Shown: positions 16,929-26,741, numbered from the stretch's first letter. The stretch: DNA of 64,000 bases from Clostridiales bacterium (GCA_019416935.1 DXWI01000001.1:130814-194813), one strand, 5' to 3'. A program made the numbers and translations. Notes: generated from the letters alone by a model not told the origin.

Positions 16929-16934
16929 TATAAT
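16929..16934 (+). promoter_or_regulatory. -10 box ahead of the yhaM-like gene
   Basis: Perfect TATAAT 35 bp before the ATG. No convincing -35 hexamer lies at 16-18 bp spacing. Confidence 0.5.
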
Positions 16935-16968
16935 GCCGGTAGCAATATGGAGGAGGACGCTTTCTGAT

Positions 16969-17922
16969 ATGGCTAGAATGCGAATGCTCAGCGAGCTGCC
17001 GGAAGGTCAGCTCAATTTTGAGGGGTTCTGCCTCGTGCGCTCGTGTCAGGTGCGCACGAACGTGAAGGGAACCCCCTATCTCGATCTGGTGCTGGCCGAC
17101 TGCGAGGGCGAGGCCGTCGCCAAGCTCTGGGACTACAGTGCCGAAACCATGGGCGCGTTTCAGAGCGAGGACATCGTGAAGGTGCGCGGCGTCATCACCA
17201 TGTGGAAGGACGCCGAACAGCTCAAGATCGACCGCATCCGCCACGCGACCGATGCGGACGGCTACGACCTGTCCCGCCTGCTGCCGTGCGCGCCGTTCGA
17301 TCCGGAATGGCTGTATGACGAACTGTATGCGCTCGCGGGCGCGTTTGAAAACGAGGACCTGCGCATGATCGTGCAGTACCTCATGCGCGAAAACCGCGAG
17401 GCGCTGCTGCGCTTTCCTGCGGCGGTCAAGCTGCATCACGCCACGCGGGGCGGCCTGCTGCACCATAGCTGGACGATTGTGCAGCTTGCCAAGGGCGTCT
17501 CGGCCATCTATCCGCTGCTCGATCAGGAGCTGCTCACCGCGGGCGCGATTCTGCACGATATCGGCAAGCTGACCGAGCTCGACACCGGCAAGCTCGGCAT
17601 CGCCTCTGCGTATACCACGCCCGGCCAGCTGCTCGGGCATATCAACATCGGCGTATCGCTCATCGGCGAGGCCGGCGCAATGCTCGGCGTGTCGGAGGAA
17701 ACGGTGCTCCTGCTGCAGCACATGCTCCTCTCTCACCATGAGAAGCCGGAGTTCGGAAGCCCGAAGCCGCCGATGTTCCCGGAGGCGGAGGTGCTCTCCG
17801 AGCTCGACCTGCTCGACAGCCGCATGTACGCGATGTTTGCCGCGCTCGACGGCGTACAGCCGGGCGCGTTCACCGAACGCATCTGGTCGCTGGACAACCG
17901 GATGCTCTATAAAAGGCAGTAA
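16969..17922 (+). CDS. 3'-5' exoribonuclease YhaM-like (OB-fold plus HD domain)
   Basis: A 317-residue protein from ATG 16969 with a GGAGGAGGA site upstream. The N-terminal 90 residues form an OB nucleic-acid-binding fold (TPYLDLVLADCEGEAVAKLW, EDIVKVRGVITMWKDAEQLKI). An HD phosphohydrolase domain follows: HHATRGGLLHHSWTIVQLA (about residue 160), AILHDIGKLTEL (HD about residue 196), LGHINIG and HMLLSHHEKPEFGSP. This order is that of YhaM/CBF1 exonucleases, which trim RNA and ssDNA 3' ends using manganese. It is followed after 68 bp by the UPF0126 gene. Confidence 0.92.
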   Translation: MARMRMLSELPEGQLNFEGFCLVRSCQVRTNVKGTPYLDLVLADCEGEAVAKLWDYSAETMGAFQSEDIVKVRGVITMWKDAEQLKIDRIRHATDADGYDLSRLLPCAPFDPEWLYDELYALAGAFENEDLRMIVQYLMRENREALLRFPAAVKLHHATRGGLLHHSWTIVQLAKGVSAIYPLLDQELLTAGAILHDIGKLTELDTGKLGIASAYTTPGQLLGHINIGVSLIGEAGAMLGVSEETVLLLQHMLLSHHEKPEFGSPKPPMFPEAEVLSELDLLDSRMYAMFAALDGVQPGAFTERIWSLDNRMLYKRQ

Positions 17923-17937
17923 CCGCGGCAGGCAAAA

Positions 17938-17957
17938 CGGACGGGCTCGCCCGTCCG
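17938..17957 (+). terminator. GC-rich hairpin after the yhaM-like gene
   Basis: A 9-bp perfect inverted repeat (CGGACGGGC and its complement) without a T-run. It is weak as a terminator and may be only partial. Confidence 0.35.
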
Positions 17958-17990
17958 CGCGGGCCGAAGCGCGGTGTTATCGATAAGCAT

Positions 17991-18677
17991 ATGAACGAAA
18001 TACAGATCGTTGTTTTTACTCTGGAAATCATCGGCATTGCGGCGTTCGCGGTGTCGGGCGTGCTGGTCGCCGTTGCGGCCGAGCTCGACCTGCTCGGCGG
18101 AATTGTGCTCGGCGCGATCACGAGCGTCGGCGGCGGCGTGCTGCGCGACATCCTGCTGGGCGTGCTGCCGCCCGCAATGTTTACCGATCCAAGGTATGTG
18201 GCCGTTGCGGTCGGCGTTTCCCTGCTGACCTATCTCGTGGCGCTCGGCATGGGCGAGCGCTTTTTCCCACGCATGGAACGGCTCGTGCGGCTCATCAATC
18301 TGCTTGACGCGGTCGGCCTCGGCATCTTTGTGACGGTCGGCGTGGATGCTGCCATCGTCGCGGGCTATGGTGAAAACGCGTTCCTTGCCGTGTTCGTCGG
18401 CACGGTCACGGGCGTCGGCGGCGGCATCCTGCGCGACCAGCTCGTGGGTCGGGTGCCAATGGTGCTGCAAAAGCGCGTGTATATCCTTGCCGCCGTGGCG
18501 GGCGCGGTGGCCTACTATGTGCTGATCGAGCTTGGCATGCTGCAGCCGGCGGCGCTGTGCCTCAGCACGCTGCTCGTCGTCACGATCCGCCTGCTCGCCG
18601 CGCACTACAAGTGGAATCTGCCGCGCGTGCGGCGGGCCTCGCCGGACAGCGCACAGAGGCCGCCCATGAACGGATAA
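17991..18677 (+). CDS. UPF0126 / TRIC-type membrane protein (glycine-transporter domain)
   Basis: A 228-residue protein with two copies of a three-helix unit. Both carry the GGG-LRD signature: TSVGGGVLRDILLGVLP and TGVGGGILRDQLVGRVP. This is diagnostic for the YicG/UPF0126 family, related to trimeric intracellular cation channels and proposed to move glycine or potassium in some bacteria. ATG 17991 has no obvious ribosome site; it may be reached by reinitiation after the upstream gene. The C-terminus is basic and probably cytoplasmic. Confidence 0.92.
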   Translation: MNEIQIVVFTLEIIGIAAFAVSGVLVAVAAELDLLGGIVLGAITSVGGGVLRDILLGVLPPAMFTDPRYVAVAVGVSLLTYLVALGMGERFFPRMERLVRLINLLDAVGLGIFVTVGVDAAIVAGYGENAFLAVFVGTVTGVGGGILRDQLVGRVPMVLQKRVYILAAVAGAVAYYVLIELGMLQPAALCLSTLLVVTIRLLAAHYKWNLPRVRRASPDSAQRPPMNG

Positions 18678-18705
18678 GCGAAGAAACAGCAAAGAAAAGC
18701 AGACA

Positions 18706-18728
18706 GCGGAACGGCAAAACCGTTCCGC
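18706..18728. terminator. Bidirectional terminator between UPF0126 gene and addA
   Basis: A 9-bp stem (GCGGAACGG and complement) with a CAAAA loop. TTTTGTTGTTT follows on the plus strand, and on the minus strand CTTTTCTTTG lies a little further on. It serves the two convergent genes. Confidence 0.88.
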
Positions 18729-18753
18729 TTTTGTTGTTTCAGTAACGCTTCTC

Positions 18754-21700
18754 TCAAACCCGGACGGCCCTGCCCGCCGAGATCAGGACCACATAGCGTT
18801 CCGTGACCGGCAGACCGGTCAGGCGGTACAGCGCCTCGGCGTACAGCTCGAGCTGCGGCAGGTGTTCCGCCGCCATCGATGCAAGCGATACGCCCGCGCG
18901 CAGCCGGTCGGTCTTGTAGTCGAGCAGCACCCAGCCGTCGCCGGTCACGAAGCAGCAGTCGATGACGCCCTGCAAAAGCACCTTCTCGTCCGCCGCATCC
19001 GCGCCGTAGAGGGCGGCGGCGGGCACAAGATAGGAGAACGGCAGTTCCCGCTCGCAGCGCGCGCTCGCGCCCATGCGCGCCCAGAGCGCCGATTGCGTCA
19101 GCTCGGCCAGCCGCGCAACCGGCACGGCCTCCGCCTGCTGCCCGGTGAGCGAACCGGCGCGCACCATGCCGTCGCAGTGCGCGCGCACCTGCTCTGCGGT
19201 GAGCGCGGCAGCCGGGAGCGACGCGAGCACGGCATGCACCGCCGTTCCGCACTCGGCGGCGGTCAGCGGCCGTTCACCGCCCTCCGGCCCGGTCTGCCGC
19301 TCCGCATCCCGCACAAACGCAGGCAGTTCAAACCCCGTATCCATCGATTCTTCTGTCCAGGCGCGCCCATCTGCGGATGCGGCGGCGCCCATCGATTCTT
19401 CCATCCAAGAACGTGCATCTGCCAGCCCGGTGACGCTCGCTTCTTCCGGCGCCGGTTTGCTTATCCGGGCGCGCACAACGGCGCTCACCGCCGCCTTGGC
19501 GGGCAGTGCGGCCGCGCCAGCAAACGGATAGCGCCAGGAAAGCCGCTGCATCAGCAGCCGCCCGTTCTCCGGGGTTCCCTCGTCCGGTATGTCCGGCAGC
19601 GCCTCGCGCGGCGCATCCTCCGAAGCGGACAAAAACTCCTCGCGCCGGTGCAGTGCCGTGGGGCAGTGCGCGCGCGTGCCCATGAGCACCCAGCCGAGCG
19701 GCGCACGCACGGAGAGCACCTGCGCGGGCACAGGCCGCACCGCAGCCTGCCCGATCAGCCCTGCCGCGTTTCTCCACGAGCCGACGAGGATCAGCCGGTG
19801 CTCCGCCCGCGTCATGCCGACGTACAGCACGCGCATCTCCTCGGCAAGCTGTTCGCGCCGCTGCCTTCTGACGATGGCGCGCCGCGCCGCCGTGTCGCGC
19901 AGCACGCCGCCGTCGATCCAGCGCAGGCCGATGCCCGCCGTGCCGTGCAGCACAAGATTGCGCCGCTGATCGTCCATATTGAACCGACGGCCGAGCTGGC
20001 ACAGGAATACGATCGGAAACTCCAGCCCCTTGGAGCGGTGGATGGTCAGCACGCGCACCACGTCCGCGCTCACCTGCTGCGCCGCGCCCAACCGCGCGCT
20101 GCTCTGCCCCGCGCGATCCATAAACCGCACAAACGCGCCCACGCCGCGCTCGGCGCCCTGCCCGAACACGCGCGCGCGAAACAGCAGCGCATCGAGGTTG
20201 GCCTGCCGCTGCGCGCCGCCCGTGCAGGCGCCCATCTGGGCATACAGGCCCGTTTCATCGAGCAGCCGCGCCAGCAGCCGGTCCACCGGCTGCAGCAGGC
20301 TCTCCTGCCGCCAGTATTCCAGCCGGTCAAGGAATGCCGCCGCGCGCCGCCCGAGCGCATCGTCCCTGCCGGCGGCCTGCCCGAGCGCGTCGAAAAAGCC
20401 GCCCTCCGGCGTTTGCATGCGGATATGGGCCAGCTCCTCCGCCGTAAACGGCCGCTCGGCTATCGCCACCGCGCGCAGCACCGACAGCAGCGGAATATCC
20501 TGCCGCCGGTTATCGATCACCCGGAGGCAGTTGAGCGCGAGCATGACCTCCACCGAGTCGAAATAGCCGCCGCTCATCTGCGCATAGCACGGAATGCCCG
20601 CCTGCGCCAGCGTTGCGGCCATGTGCCCCGCCTCGGTCGCGGTGCGCAGCAGAATCGCAAAATCGCCGTAGCGAAGCGCGCGCGGCCTGCCCGTCTCCCG
20701 ATCGGGGATCGTTTCGGACTGCATGAGGCTGCGGATGCGCTGTACGACAAGCCGCGCTTCAACCTCCGCGTCAAGCGCCTCCTCCCATTCGACCGCTTCC
20801 TCCGCCGCTTCCTCGGCCACTTCCTCCGGCGCGGGCGCTTGTGTCCCATCCGCCATGCGCCGCTCGATCAGGTGCAGCTCCGCCGCGCCGGACAGCTCCG
20901 CCCGCCCCGGTACGAGCCGGGCGCGCACATCATAATCCAGCTCGCCCGTCTCGCGGGTGAGAATGGCCGAAAACACATCGTTGACCGCTTCGAGCACCGC
21001 CGGCGCGCTGCGGAAATTGCTGGTCAGATCGATCCGGCTGCCCTCCGTTCCGTGGAAGGCCGCGAGCTTCTCGAGAAACAGGCTCGGCTCGGCCTGCCGG
21101 AACCGGTAGATGGACTGCTTTACATCCCCGACGAAGAACAGGTTGTCCTCCCGTCGGATGGCCTGCAGCAGCGCCTCCTGCACACGGTTGCTGTCCTGAT
21201 ACTCGTCCACGGCAATGTGCAAAAACCGCTCGCGGTACTCGGCGGCAACCGCCTCATTTTTGAGTAGTTCGAGCGTCATGTGCTCCAGATCGGCATAGTC
21301 CAGCGCGCCCATGCGCCGCTTCTCGCCGTCAAACAGGGCCGTGAACGCCGTCACGACCGCCTCCAGCGCGGCGAGCACCCGGCCGGTGCGCCGGAGGAGC
21401 GCCTCCTCCTCGTCCGCCGTGCGGAAAAACTGCTCGCACTGGGCGGCAACGCACTTTTTGACCGCCTCGCGCGCGGCCTTGGCCTCCGCCTTTTCCTCCT
21501 GCGCCGTACCGCGCGGGAAACCGAGCCGGCCCGGCGCATAGGCAAGGAGCGAAGCGCGGTAGCCGTCGTACGTTTTCTGCACCAACGCGCCGTTCAGGTA
21601 CAAAAGATCCTCGTCCAGCGTGCCGATCGTCCCCGCCCACGAGGGGGGCATCGCGTCCCGCGCGGCCCTGAGACCGGCCAGCGCCTCCTTCAGCTCGAGC

Positions 21701-22335
21701 TGCGCCTCGACCGTCACCGAAGTCAGCAGCGACCGCCGCCAATCCGGCTCCTCGTAGCGCCGTACCGCCAATTCGAGCCAGCCCCTTGGATCGGGCTGCG
21801 ATTGCAGGAACAGAAATACGTCGTTCACGGCCGCCCACGCGGCGTCCTCGCTGCCAAAGCTCTGGAGCAGCACGCGCCAGTTTTCATCATTCTGCGCGCC
21901 AAAATCGGTCAGCAGCGCATCCTTGACGCGCTCCATCAGCACCGGCGCTTCCAGATCATCGAGCACGCGCATCGACGGCGACAGGTCGAGCAGATGCCCG
22001 TGGCGGCGCAGCACGCGCGCGCAGAATGCATCGATCGTCGAAATGTAGGCGCGGCCGACCGCGCCGGCCTCTCTGCTGAGATAGGCCTGCCGCTCCCCGT
22101 CCTGCTCGGCGGCGGCAGCCTGCCGGAGCTTTTTCTCCATGCGCTGCTTCATCTCGGCGGCAGCGGCGCGCGTGAAGGTCAGCACGAGCAGCCGGTCGAC
22201 CGGCGTGCCGGACGCGACGATGCGCGTCAGCCGCTCCGTCAGCACGGCGGTTTTGCCCGCGCCCGCCGCAGCGGAGACGATGAGATTGCCCGGCGTTTCA
22301 ATCGCCTGCTTTTGTGGTTGTGTCCATTGAGGCAT
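18754..22335 (-). CDS. addA: ATP-dependent helicase/nuclease subunit A
   Basis: A 1193-residue UvrD-like helicase with a C-terminal RecB-type nuclease, half of the AddAB double-strand-break repair complex. I choose ATG 22335 (MPQWTQPQKQAI) with GGAG six bases upstream; the longer frame starts at a TTG with no site. Walker A is SAAAGAGKT (K28). Later motifs include VDEYQDSNRVQ, FVGDVKQSIYRFRQAEP, TIHRSKGLEFPIVFL and YVGMTRAEHRL. The nuclease core is LQGVIDCCFVTGDGWVLLDYKTD. It follows addB, but the two are separated by 439 bp of tandemly repeated sequence, unusual for this pair. Confidence 0.97.
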   Translation of the reverse strand: MPQWTQPQKQAIETPGNLIVSAAAGAGKTAVLTERLTRIVASGTPVDRLLVLTFTRAAAAEMKQRMEKKLRQAAAAEQDGERQAYLSREAGAVGRAYISTIDAFCARVLRRHGHLLDLSPSMRVLDDLEAPVLMERVKDALLTDFGAQNDENWRVLLQSFGSEDAAWAAVNDVFLFLQSQPDPRGWLELAVRRYEEPDWRRSLLTSVTVEAQLELKEALAGLRAARDAMPPSWAGTIGTLDEDLLYLNGALVQKTYDGYRASLLAYAPGRLGFPRGTAQEEKAEAKAAREAVKKCVAAQCEQFFRTADEEEALLRRTGRVLAALEAVVTAFTALFDGEKRRMGALDYADLEHMTLELLKNEAVAAEYRERFLHIAVDEYQDSNRVQEALLQAIRREDNLFFVGDVKQSIYRFRQAEPSLFLEKLAAFHGTEGSRIDLTSNFRSAPAVLEAVNDVFSAILTRETGELDYDVRARLVPGRAELSGAAELHLIERRMADGTQAPAPEEVAEEAAEEAVEWEEALDAEVEARLVVQRIRSLMQSETIPDRETGRPRALRYGDFAILLRTATEAGHMAATLAQAGIPCYAQMSGGYFDSVEVMLALNCLRVIDNRRQDIPLLSVLRAVAIAERPFTAEELAHIRMQTPEGGFFDALGQAAGRDDALGRRAAAFLDRLEYWRQESLLQPVDRLLARLLDETGLYAQMGACTGGAQRQANLDALLFRARVFGQGAERGVGAFVRFMDRAGQSSARLGAAQQVSADVVRVLTIHRSKGLEFPIVFLCQLGRRFNMDDQRRNLVLHGTAGIGLRWIDGGVLRDTAARRAIVRRQRREQLAEEMRVLYVGMTRAEHRLILVGSWRNAAGLIGQAAVRPVPAQVLSVRAPLGWVLMGTRAHCPTALHRREEFLSASEDAPREALPDIPDEGTPENGRLLMQRLSWRYPFAGAAALPAKAAVSAVVRARISKPAPEEASVTGLADARSWMEESMGAAASADGRAWTEESMDTGFELPAFVRDAERQTGPEGGERPLTAAECGTAVHAVLASLPAAALTAEQVRAHCDGMVRAGSLTGQQAEAVPVARLAELTQSALWARMGASARCERELPFSYLVPAAALYGADAADEKVLLQGVIDCCFVTGDGWVLLDYKTDRLRAGVSLASMAAEHLPQLELYAEALYRLTGLPVTERYVVLISAGRAVRV

Positions 22336-22401
22336 AGGCTTCTCCGTATTCTGCCGTTTCAAAAAAGGAATGGCGGTTTCCTCGCCCAGCGACGGCCGGC
22401 C

Positions 22402-22754
22402 GGACGCCGTCTATGGCGTTCACCGCGTTGTGCTAAGTTGGCAAGCGCTGTCCCCGCCCCGTTCGTCGTGCGTTCCGCCGCGGCGGGGCGATCGCGCCCT
22501 CTGCGGGGCAAGCGCGCGTTTGCCGCTATGCTTCCATGCTGCCTGCCGGAAGCGCCGTTGTGTCCCCCGCGGGACAGGACGCCATCTATGGCGTTCACCG
22601 CGTTATGCTAAGTTGGCAAGCGCCGTCCCCGCCGCCCGTTTGCCGTGCGTTCCGCCGCGGTCGGGCGGTTGTGCCCTGTGCGGAAGTCGACGCCTGTTTG
22701 CCGCTATGCTTCCATACTGCCTGCCGGAAGCGCCGCTATGTCCCCCGCGGGGCA
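22402..22754. repeat. Two tandem copies of a 175-bp sequence between addB and addA
   Basis: Unit 1 (22402-22576) and unit 2 (22577-22754) share the order GGACGCC-TCTATGGCGTTCACC, GCTAAGTTGGCAAGCG, CGTGCGTTCCGCCGCGG, TTTGCCGCTATGCTTCCAT, CTGCCTGCCGGAAGCGCCG and TCCCCCGCGGG. They differ at scattered positions and by small indels. Several frames are open through both units but none has a start with a ribosome site, so I treat them as non-coding. Confidence 0.85.
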
Positions 22755-22774
22755 GGCGGCCGTTTACTCTTGCG

Positions 22775-25700
22775 TCAGCCGTCGGTTCGCTCGCGTTCGG
22801 GCGGCTCCTGCCGCTCCCTCTCAGCCGGCGCCGTTCCCTGATCGCCCAGCAGGCGGAAGAACGCGTCCCTCGTGAGCCGCGAGCGGCGGCGCACCCGGCA
22901 GTGCGGCAGCTTCGGGTCGAAACGGCACAACGACCGGTACTCGCACCAGCGGCACGCGCCCTCGGCGGGCGATGCGGCCGCCACGCCCTCGAGCATCTCG
23001 TCCAGCGACGCCGCGGCCTTGCTTTTCGCCGCCCTGAGCAGCGCTTCAAACTCCGTCAGGCTCGCCACCGGACCGGAAAAGCTGCCGTCCTTTCGGTGTG
23101 ACAGGCCCTGCACCACGGCGGAGCTGCGGCCGGCGCAGAGCGCGCGGTCGGTCAGCTCGATCACGCGCGGCTCGGAGAGCGTCAGCCCGCGCAGCCGGAA
23201 CGATTCGATGAGCGCCGTCTCGATGTCCTCGCCGTCCTTCACCGGCGGCACGCGCAGGGGCATATAGTACATGCCGGCGGGGGTCGCCGTCTCCTTGAAT
23301 CCCAGCACGGCCGCAAGATAGAGCGGAAGCTGCAGCGTCAGCCCCGCGGCAATGGCATCAAATTCGAGGCTGCGGCCGCCGGTCTTGTAGTCCACCACGC
23401 GGCACACGCCGCCGTCCGCACAGTCGAGCCGGTCGATCACGCCGTGCAGCAGCGCGCGCGCGCCGGACGGCGTTTCGATCAAAATTGGCGGGAACGCGCA
23501 GCCCTCTCCGAAGCGCACCTCCGTGCCGGCCGGTTCAAAGCCGCCGGCGGCGAGCTGCCGGATGATCGCGGCAATGCTCTGCCGGAGCGTCTCCACCATC
23601 AAAAACAGCGTCTGCCGCAGTCGCTCGCTGCCGGCGAGCACGCCGTCGTTGTGCGCGGCGATCAGCTCCGGCAGGATCTCGTCGAGCAGCGTCTGCTGCT
23701 GCTCGGCGGTGAGCGCGCGAACGGAGAGGCCCTGCTCCTTCGCACGGCGGAAAAACAGGTTGAGCGCATCGTGATAGAACGTGCCGAGATCCGCGGCCTT
23801 TTCCCGGTATTCGGGCCGCTCGCTGGCGCGCAGGCCATAGGTCACAAAGTGACGGAACGGGCAGGCGTTAAATTGTTCGAGCCGGCTTGCGCTCATGCGG
23901 AGCCGGTCGCCGTACAGCGCCCGCGCGAGCGACGCGGGCAGCGCCTCCCCCGCGCCCGTGCGTCCGGCCGCGAGCAGCCGTTCGAGCAGCGGCGGCTCGG
24001 TCCTGGCAAAATATGCCGCCAGCGCCGGCAATTCGGGCCGGATCGCGCCGTCCTCCGCGCGGCGGCGCAGCGCGCCGGTCAATCGTTCGAGCGCGTCCGC
24101 GCGGCAGCAGGGCAGCGCATCGGCGCCGGTGAGATCCGTTTTGTACGCGGCGTTCGGGAACAGCGACCGGATGCGGGTCACGAGCGGCGACGGCAGCAGC
24201 TCGCCCGCATCGCCCGTGAACGGATAGAACAGATACAGCCGCTCGGTCGGGCGGGAGAGCGCCTCGTAGAGCGTGAGCCGCTCATGCGCAGACAGGTAAG
24301 CCGCGCCGTGCATGCGCGGAAGTCCCAGCCCGCATAGCGTGTCCTGCTCGCTCTCGTTGATGAGTCCATCATCGCCGTGATCGCGCGGCAAAAGCCCCTC
24401 GCTGCACCCGAGCACGAACAGCGCGCGCACCGCGCTGCCGCCGGAGCGGGAGAGCGGCGAGAGGCGCAGCCGGTCGGACGTATCGGGAATCACGCCGAGC
24501 GTCGTGTCCGACAGCCCCTCCTCCAGCACGGTCAAAAATGCCGCGCGGCTCATGCGCTCGCCGCCCATGATCGCGTCGAGCTGCCCGAGAAGCTGCATCA
24601 AAGCGTTCCAGACCTGCGCATGCTCCTCCGAAAGCGGCACGCGGCCCTGGGCTCTGAGCGCTTCGGCGCGCCGCTCGAGCTGCCCCCGAACATCCAGCCG
24701 CACCAGATAGTCGTACAGCGCGCGCACCTTGTCGGACACCGATGGTTCGGCAAGCGCCTGCCGAAGCGATTCCAGCGGCTCCATCACCGCCTGCCGCACC
24801 GCCTCCGCCGGTTCGGGCGCATCGCCACGCGTAAAGGCGGAGAGAAACATCCCATGCCGCACGCCAAAGCGCAGCACATAGTTTTCAAACCGCTCGGCGT
24901 CAGCGTGGGCAACGCCCACAAAGCCGGTCTTGACCAGCGAAAGCACGTCGGCCTGCGAAAACCCGCCCACGGCCGCGCGCATGGCCGCAAGCAGCAGTTC
25001 AGCCGCCGCGTGATCCCGAACGCCGCGCCGCACATCGAGAAAGAACGGAATGCCGCGCGCGGTGAGCACCCGTTCGAGCAGGCCGCCATAGGCGTCCATA
25101 TCCGACACCAGCACCGCCATGTCGCGGTAGCGCATGCCCGCGCGCGCAAGCGTGAGCACGTTGTCGGCAAGCGCGCGCACCTCCGAGGTGCGGCTGTTCA
25201 TGCCGTATACCGTCAGCGCGTCCGTCTCGGCGGCATACGGCCGGTCGGGATACGCGTGGAGCCGCCGCTCCAGCGCCATGAGCGCGGGCTCGGCGGCCCG
25301 CCTGCCGTCCAGATGGCGGAAAAACAGCGGCAATCCGCACGCATCGGCCATGCGGCACAGCGCGTCGCGCGCCGCGGCATTCGGCTCAAACACATCGGCG
25401 TCCGGCGCTTCGGGATCGAGCGTAAGCGCCACGGTGACGCTCGACGCGGTTTTGAGCAGCGCCCCCATGAGCCGGTATACCTGCTGCGTTGCGGCGGGCA
25501 GGCCGTCCACATATACCGGTACGCCGGCGGCGAATGAGCCGGGCAGCCGCGCGATGGCGGCCAAAAGCGCATCGTCGGCCGTGAGGTAGCGGCCGCCGAG
25601 ATAGTCTTCGGTATCCTCGTAGAGAATCGCCGTATCGTGCAGCTTGTCGGCAAGCAGCGAGTGGCCGGGCAGCCGGTTCGCGGCGTCAAGCAGCATATCC

Positions 25701-26107
25701 GGCGTGATGCAGGCCTGCTTGCACGCGCCGATCAGTGCGGCGATGCCGGCCGCAAAGCCGCCGAGCCGTGCAATGCGGGAAAAGCAGCTCAGCTCGTCCT
25801 GCCGCCTGATGGCGGCGCGCCGCACGACCATCTGCACGCCCTGCGCGGAGAGGAACGTCCGCCCGTCGCCCGCCTGTTCGAGCACGCGCTCGCACAGGCG
25901 CTCCAGACTGAGCACCTGTACGCCGATCAGCCCGCCGCCCAGCTCGGCCACGCGGCGCTCGGCCTCGAACGTATGCTGTTCCGGTACGATGAGGATCGCC
26001 CGCTCGCCGCGGCGCATATGCGCCGCCACCGCGTCGCACAGGGCGCGAGTCTTGCCCGATCCGGCGCGTCCGGTGATGAGGTGCAATCCCGGCGCAGGGT
26101 TCGTCAT
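22775..26107 (-). CDS. addB: ATP-dependent helicase/deoxyribonuclease subunit B
   Basis: A 1110-residue partner of AddA. An N-terminal inactive-type helicase domain with Walker A GRAGSGKT (residues 13-20) is followed by a C-terminal nuclease domain (VIDRLDCADGGVCRVVDYKTGG). Iron-sulphur ligands are present: the cysteine in QFNACPFRHFVTYGLR, and the cysteines of CRWCEYRSLC near the C-terminus, the pattern that holds the 4Fe-4S staple in AddB. The start is ATG 26107 with GGGAG upstream. A natural tail rich in Glu/Arg (ERERQEPPERERTDG) ends the protein. Confidence 0.97.
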   Translation of the reverse strand: MTNPAPGLHLITGRAGSGKTRALCDAVAAHMRRGERAILIVPEQHTFEAERRVAELGGGLIGVQVLSLERLCERVLEQAGDGRTFLSAQGVQMVVRRAAIRRQDELSCFSRIARLGGFAAGIAALIGACKQACITPDMLLDAANRLPGHSLLADKLHDTAILYEDTEDYLGGRYLTADDALLAAIARLPGSFAAGVPVYVDGLPAATQQVYRLMGALLKTASSVTVALTLDPEAPDADVFEPNAAARDALCRMADACGLPLFFRHLDGRRAAEPALMALERRLHAYPDRPYAAETDALTVYGMNSRTSEVRALADNVLTLARAGMRYRDMAVLVSDMDAYGGLLERVLTARGIPFFLDVRRGVRDHAAAELLLAAMRAAVGGFSQADVLSLVKTGFVGVAHADAERFENYVLRFGVRHGMFLSAFTRGDAPEPAEAVRQAVMEPLESLRQALAEPSVSDKVRALYDYLVRLDVRGQLERRAEALRAQGRVPLSEEHAQVWNALMQLLGQLDAIMGGERMSRAAFLTVLEEGLSDTTLGVIPDTSDRLRLSPLSRSGGSAVRALFVLGCSEGLLPRDHGDDGLINESEQDTLCGLGLPRMHGAAYLSAHERLTLYEALSRPTERLYLFYPFTGDAGELLPSPLVTRIRSLFPNAAYKTDLTGADALPCCRADALERLTGALRRRAEDGAIRPELPALAAYFARTEPPLLERLLAAGRTGAGEALPASLARALYGDRLRMSASRLEQFNACPFRHFVTYGLRASERPEYREKAADLGTFYHDALNLFFRRAKEQGLSVRALTAEQQQTLLDEILPELIAAHNDGVLAGSERLRQTLFLMVETLRQSIAAIIRQLAAGGFEPAGTEVRFGEGCAFPPILIETPSGARALLHGVIDRLDCADGGVCRVVDYKTGGRSLEFDAIAAGLTLQLPLYLAAVLGFKETATPAGMYYMPLRVPPVKDGEDIETALIESFRLRGLTLSEPRVIELTDRALCAGRSSAVVQGLSHRKDGSFSGPVASLTEFEALLRAAKSKAAASLDEMLEGVAAASPAEGACRWCEYRSLCRFDPKLPHCRVRRRSRLTRDAFFRLLGDQGTAPAERERQEPPERERTDG

Positions 26108-26148
26108 GCTGTACTCCCACTCCTTTTTTTGACGGCCCGGGGCCGCCG

Positions 26149-26673
26149 TCAGACAAACAGTTCCTTATGCAGCGGCGTATATACCATCTGTCCGCGCACG
26201 CTGCGGCTTTCATACAGGGTCATGCCCTGGGCGGTGAACGCCTCGTTCCTCGGGCAGGCAAAGCCCGTATCGCCCGTGATGCTGCGGCCGAGCGTGATGT
26301 GCGGCATGAGGCGGCTGCGGCCGCGATCGAACCCGCGCTCCCACAGCGCCGCCTCGAGCGTTTCGTACAGGCGGCGAAGCTCACCCTGATCGTCCCGCAC
26401 GGTTACGAACCCGGTGCTCGATTCGGATTTGCCCGAAAACGCGCCGTAATCCGATAGCCGGAGCAGGAACGGGCGGCAGTCCCGCGCGGCGGAATGCATC
26501 GCCTCCGCCGCCTCACAGAGCGCGTTGCTCTCACCGATAAAGCGGAGCGTGATATGATAGTTTTCGGGCGGCACGAACCGCCCCTCGACGCCGTGCGCCC
26601 GCAGCCGCGCTGCGGTATCTGCGGCGGCGCGCCGGATGTCCGGCGGCAGGGCGATGGCGATGAACAGACGCAT
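26149..26673 (-). CDS. thpR: RNA 2',3'-cyclic phosphodiesterase
   Basis: A 174-residue 2H-phosphoesterase. Both HxTx motifs are intact (H40-I-T42 in NYHITLRF and H125-I-T127 in MPHITLGR), and the N-terminus MRLFIAIALPPDIR is typical. It opens 2',3'-cyclic phosphate RNA ends (the ligase activity seen in vitro is probably incidental). The start is ATG 26673 with GGGAGG eight bases upstream. It is followed by addB after 41 bp, with a hairpin in between, so partial co-transcription is likely. Confidence 0.93.
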   Translation of the reverse strand: MRLFIAIALPPDIRRAAADTAARLRAHGVEGRFVPPENYHITLRFIGESNALCEAAEAMHSAARDCRPFLLRLSDYGAFSGKSESSTGFVTVRDDQGELRRLYETLEAALWERGFDRGRSRLMPHITLGRSITGDTGFACPRNEAFTAQGMTLYESRSVRGQMVYTPLHKELFV

Positions 26674-26712
26674 GGCGTGGCCTCCCTTCGTTTTGTGCGA
26701 ACCAGTACCCTC

Positions 26713-26741
26713 ATTGTACAATCCGCCGCCGCTTTTCGCAA
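26713..26741 (-). promoter_or_regulatory. Promoter of thpR (and probably addBA)
   Basis: Leftward TTGCGA (26736-26741), 17-nt spacer, TACAAT (26713-26718), about 35 bp before the thpR start codon. Confidence 0.7.

Noticed and set aside
18862..21267. 801-residue plus-strand open frame
   Set aside because: Antisense shadow of addA.
22370..23101. 243-residue plus-strand frame through the 175-bp tandem repeat
   Set aside because: It continues antisense into addB, has no ribosome site, and both repeat units are open in several frames simply because they are GC-rich.
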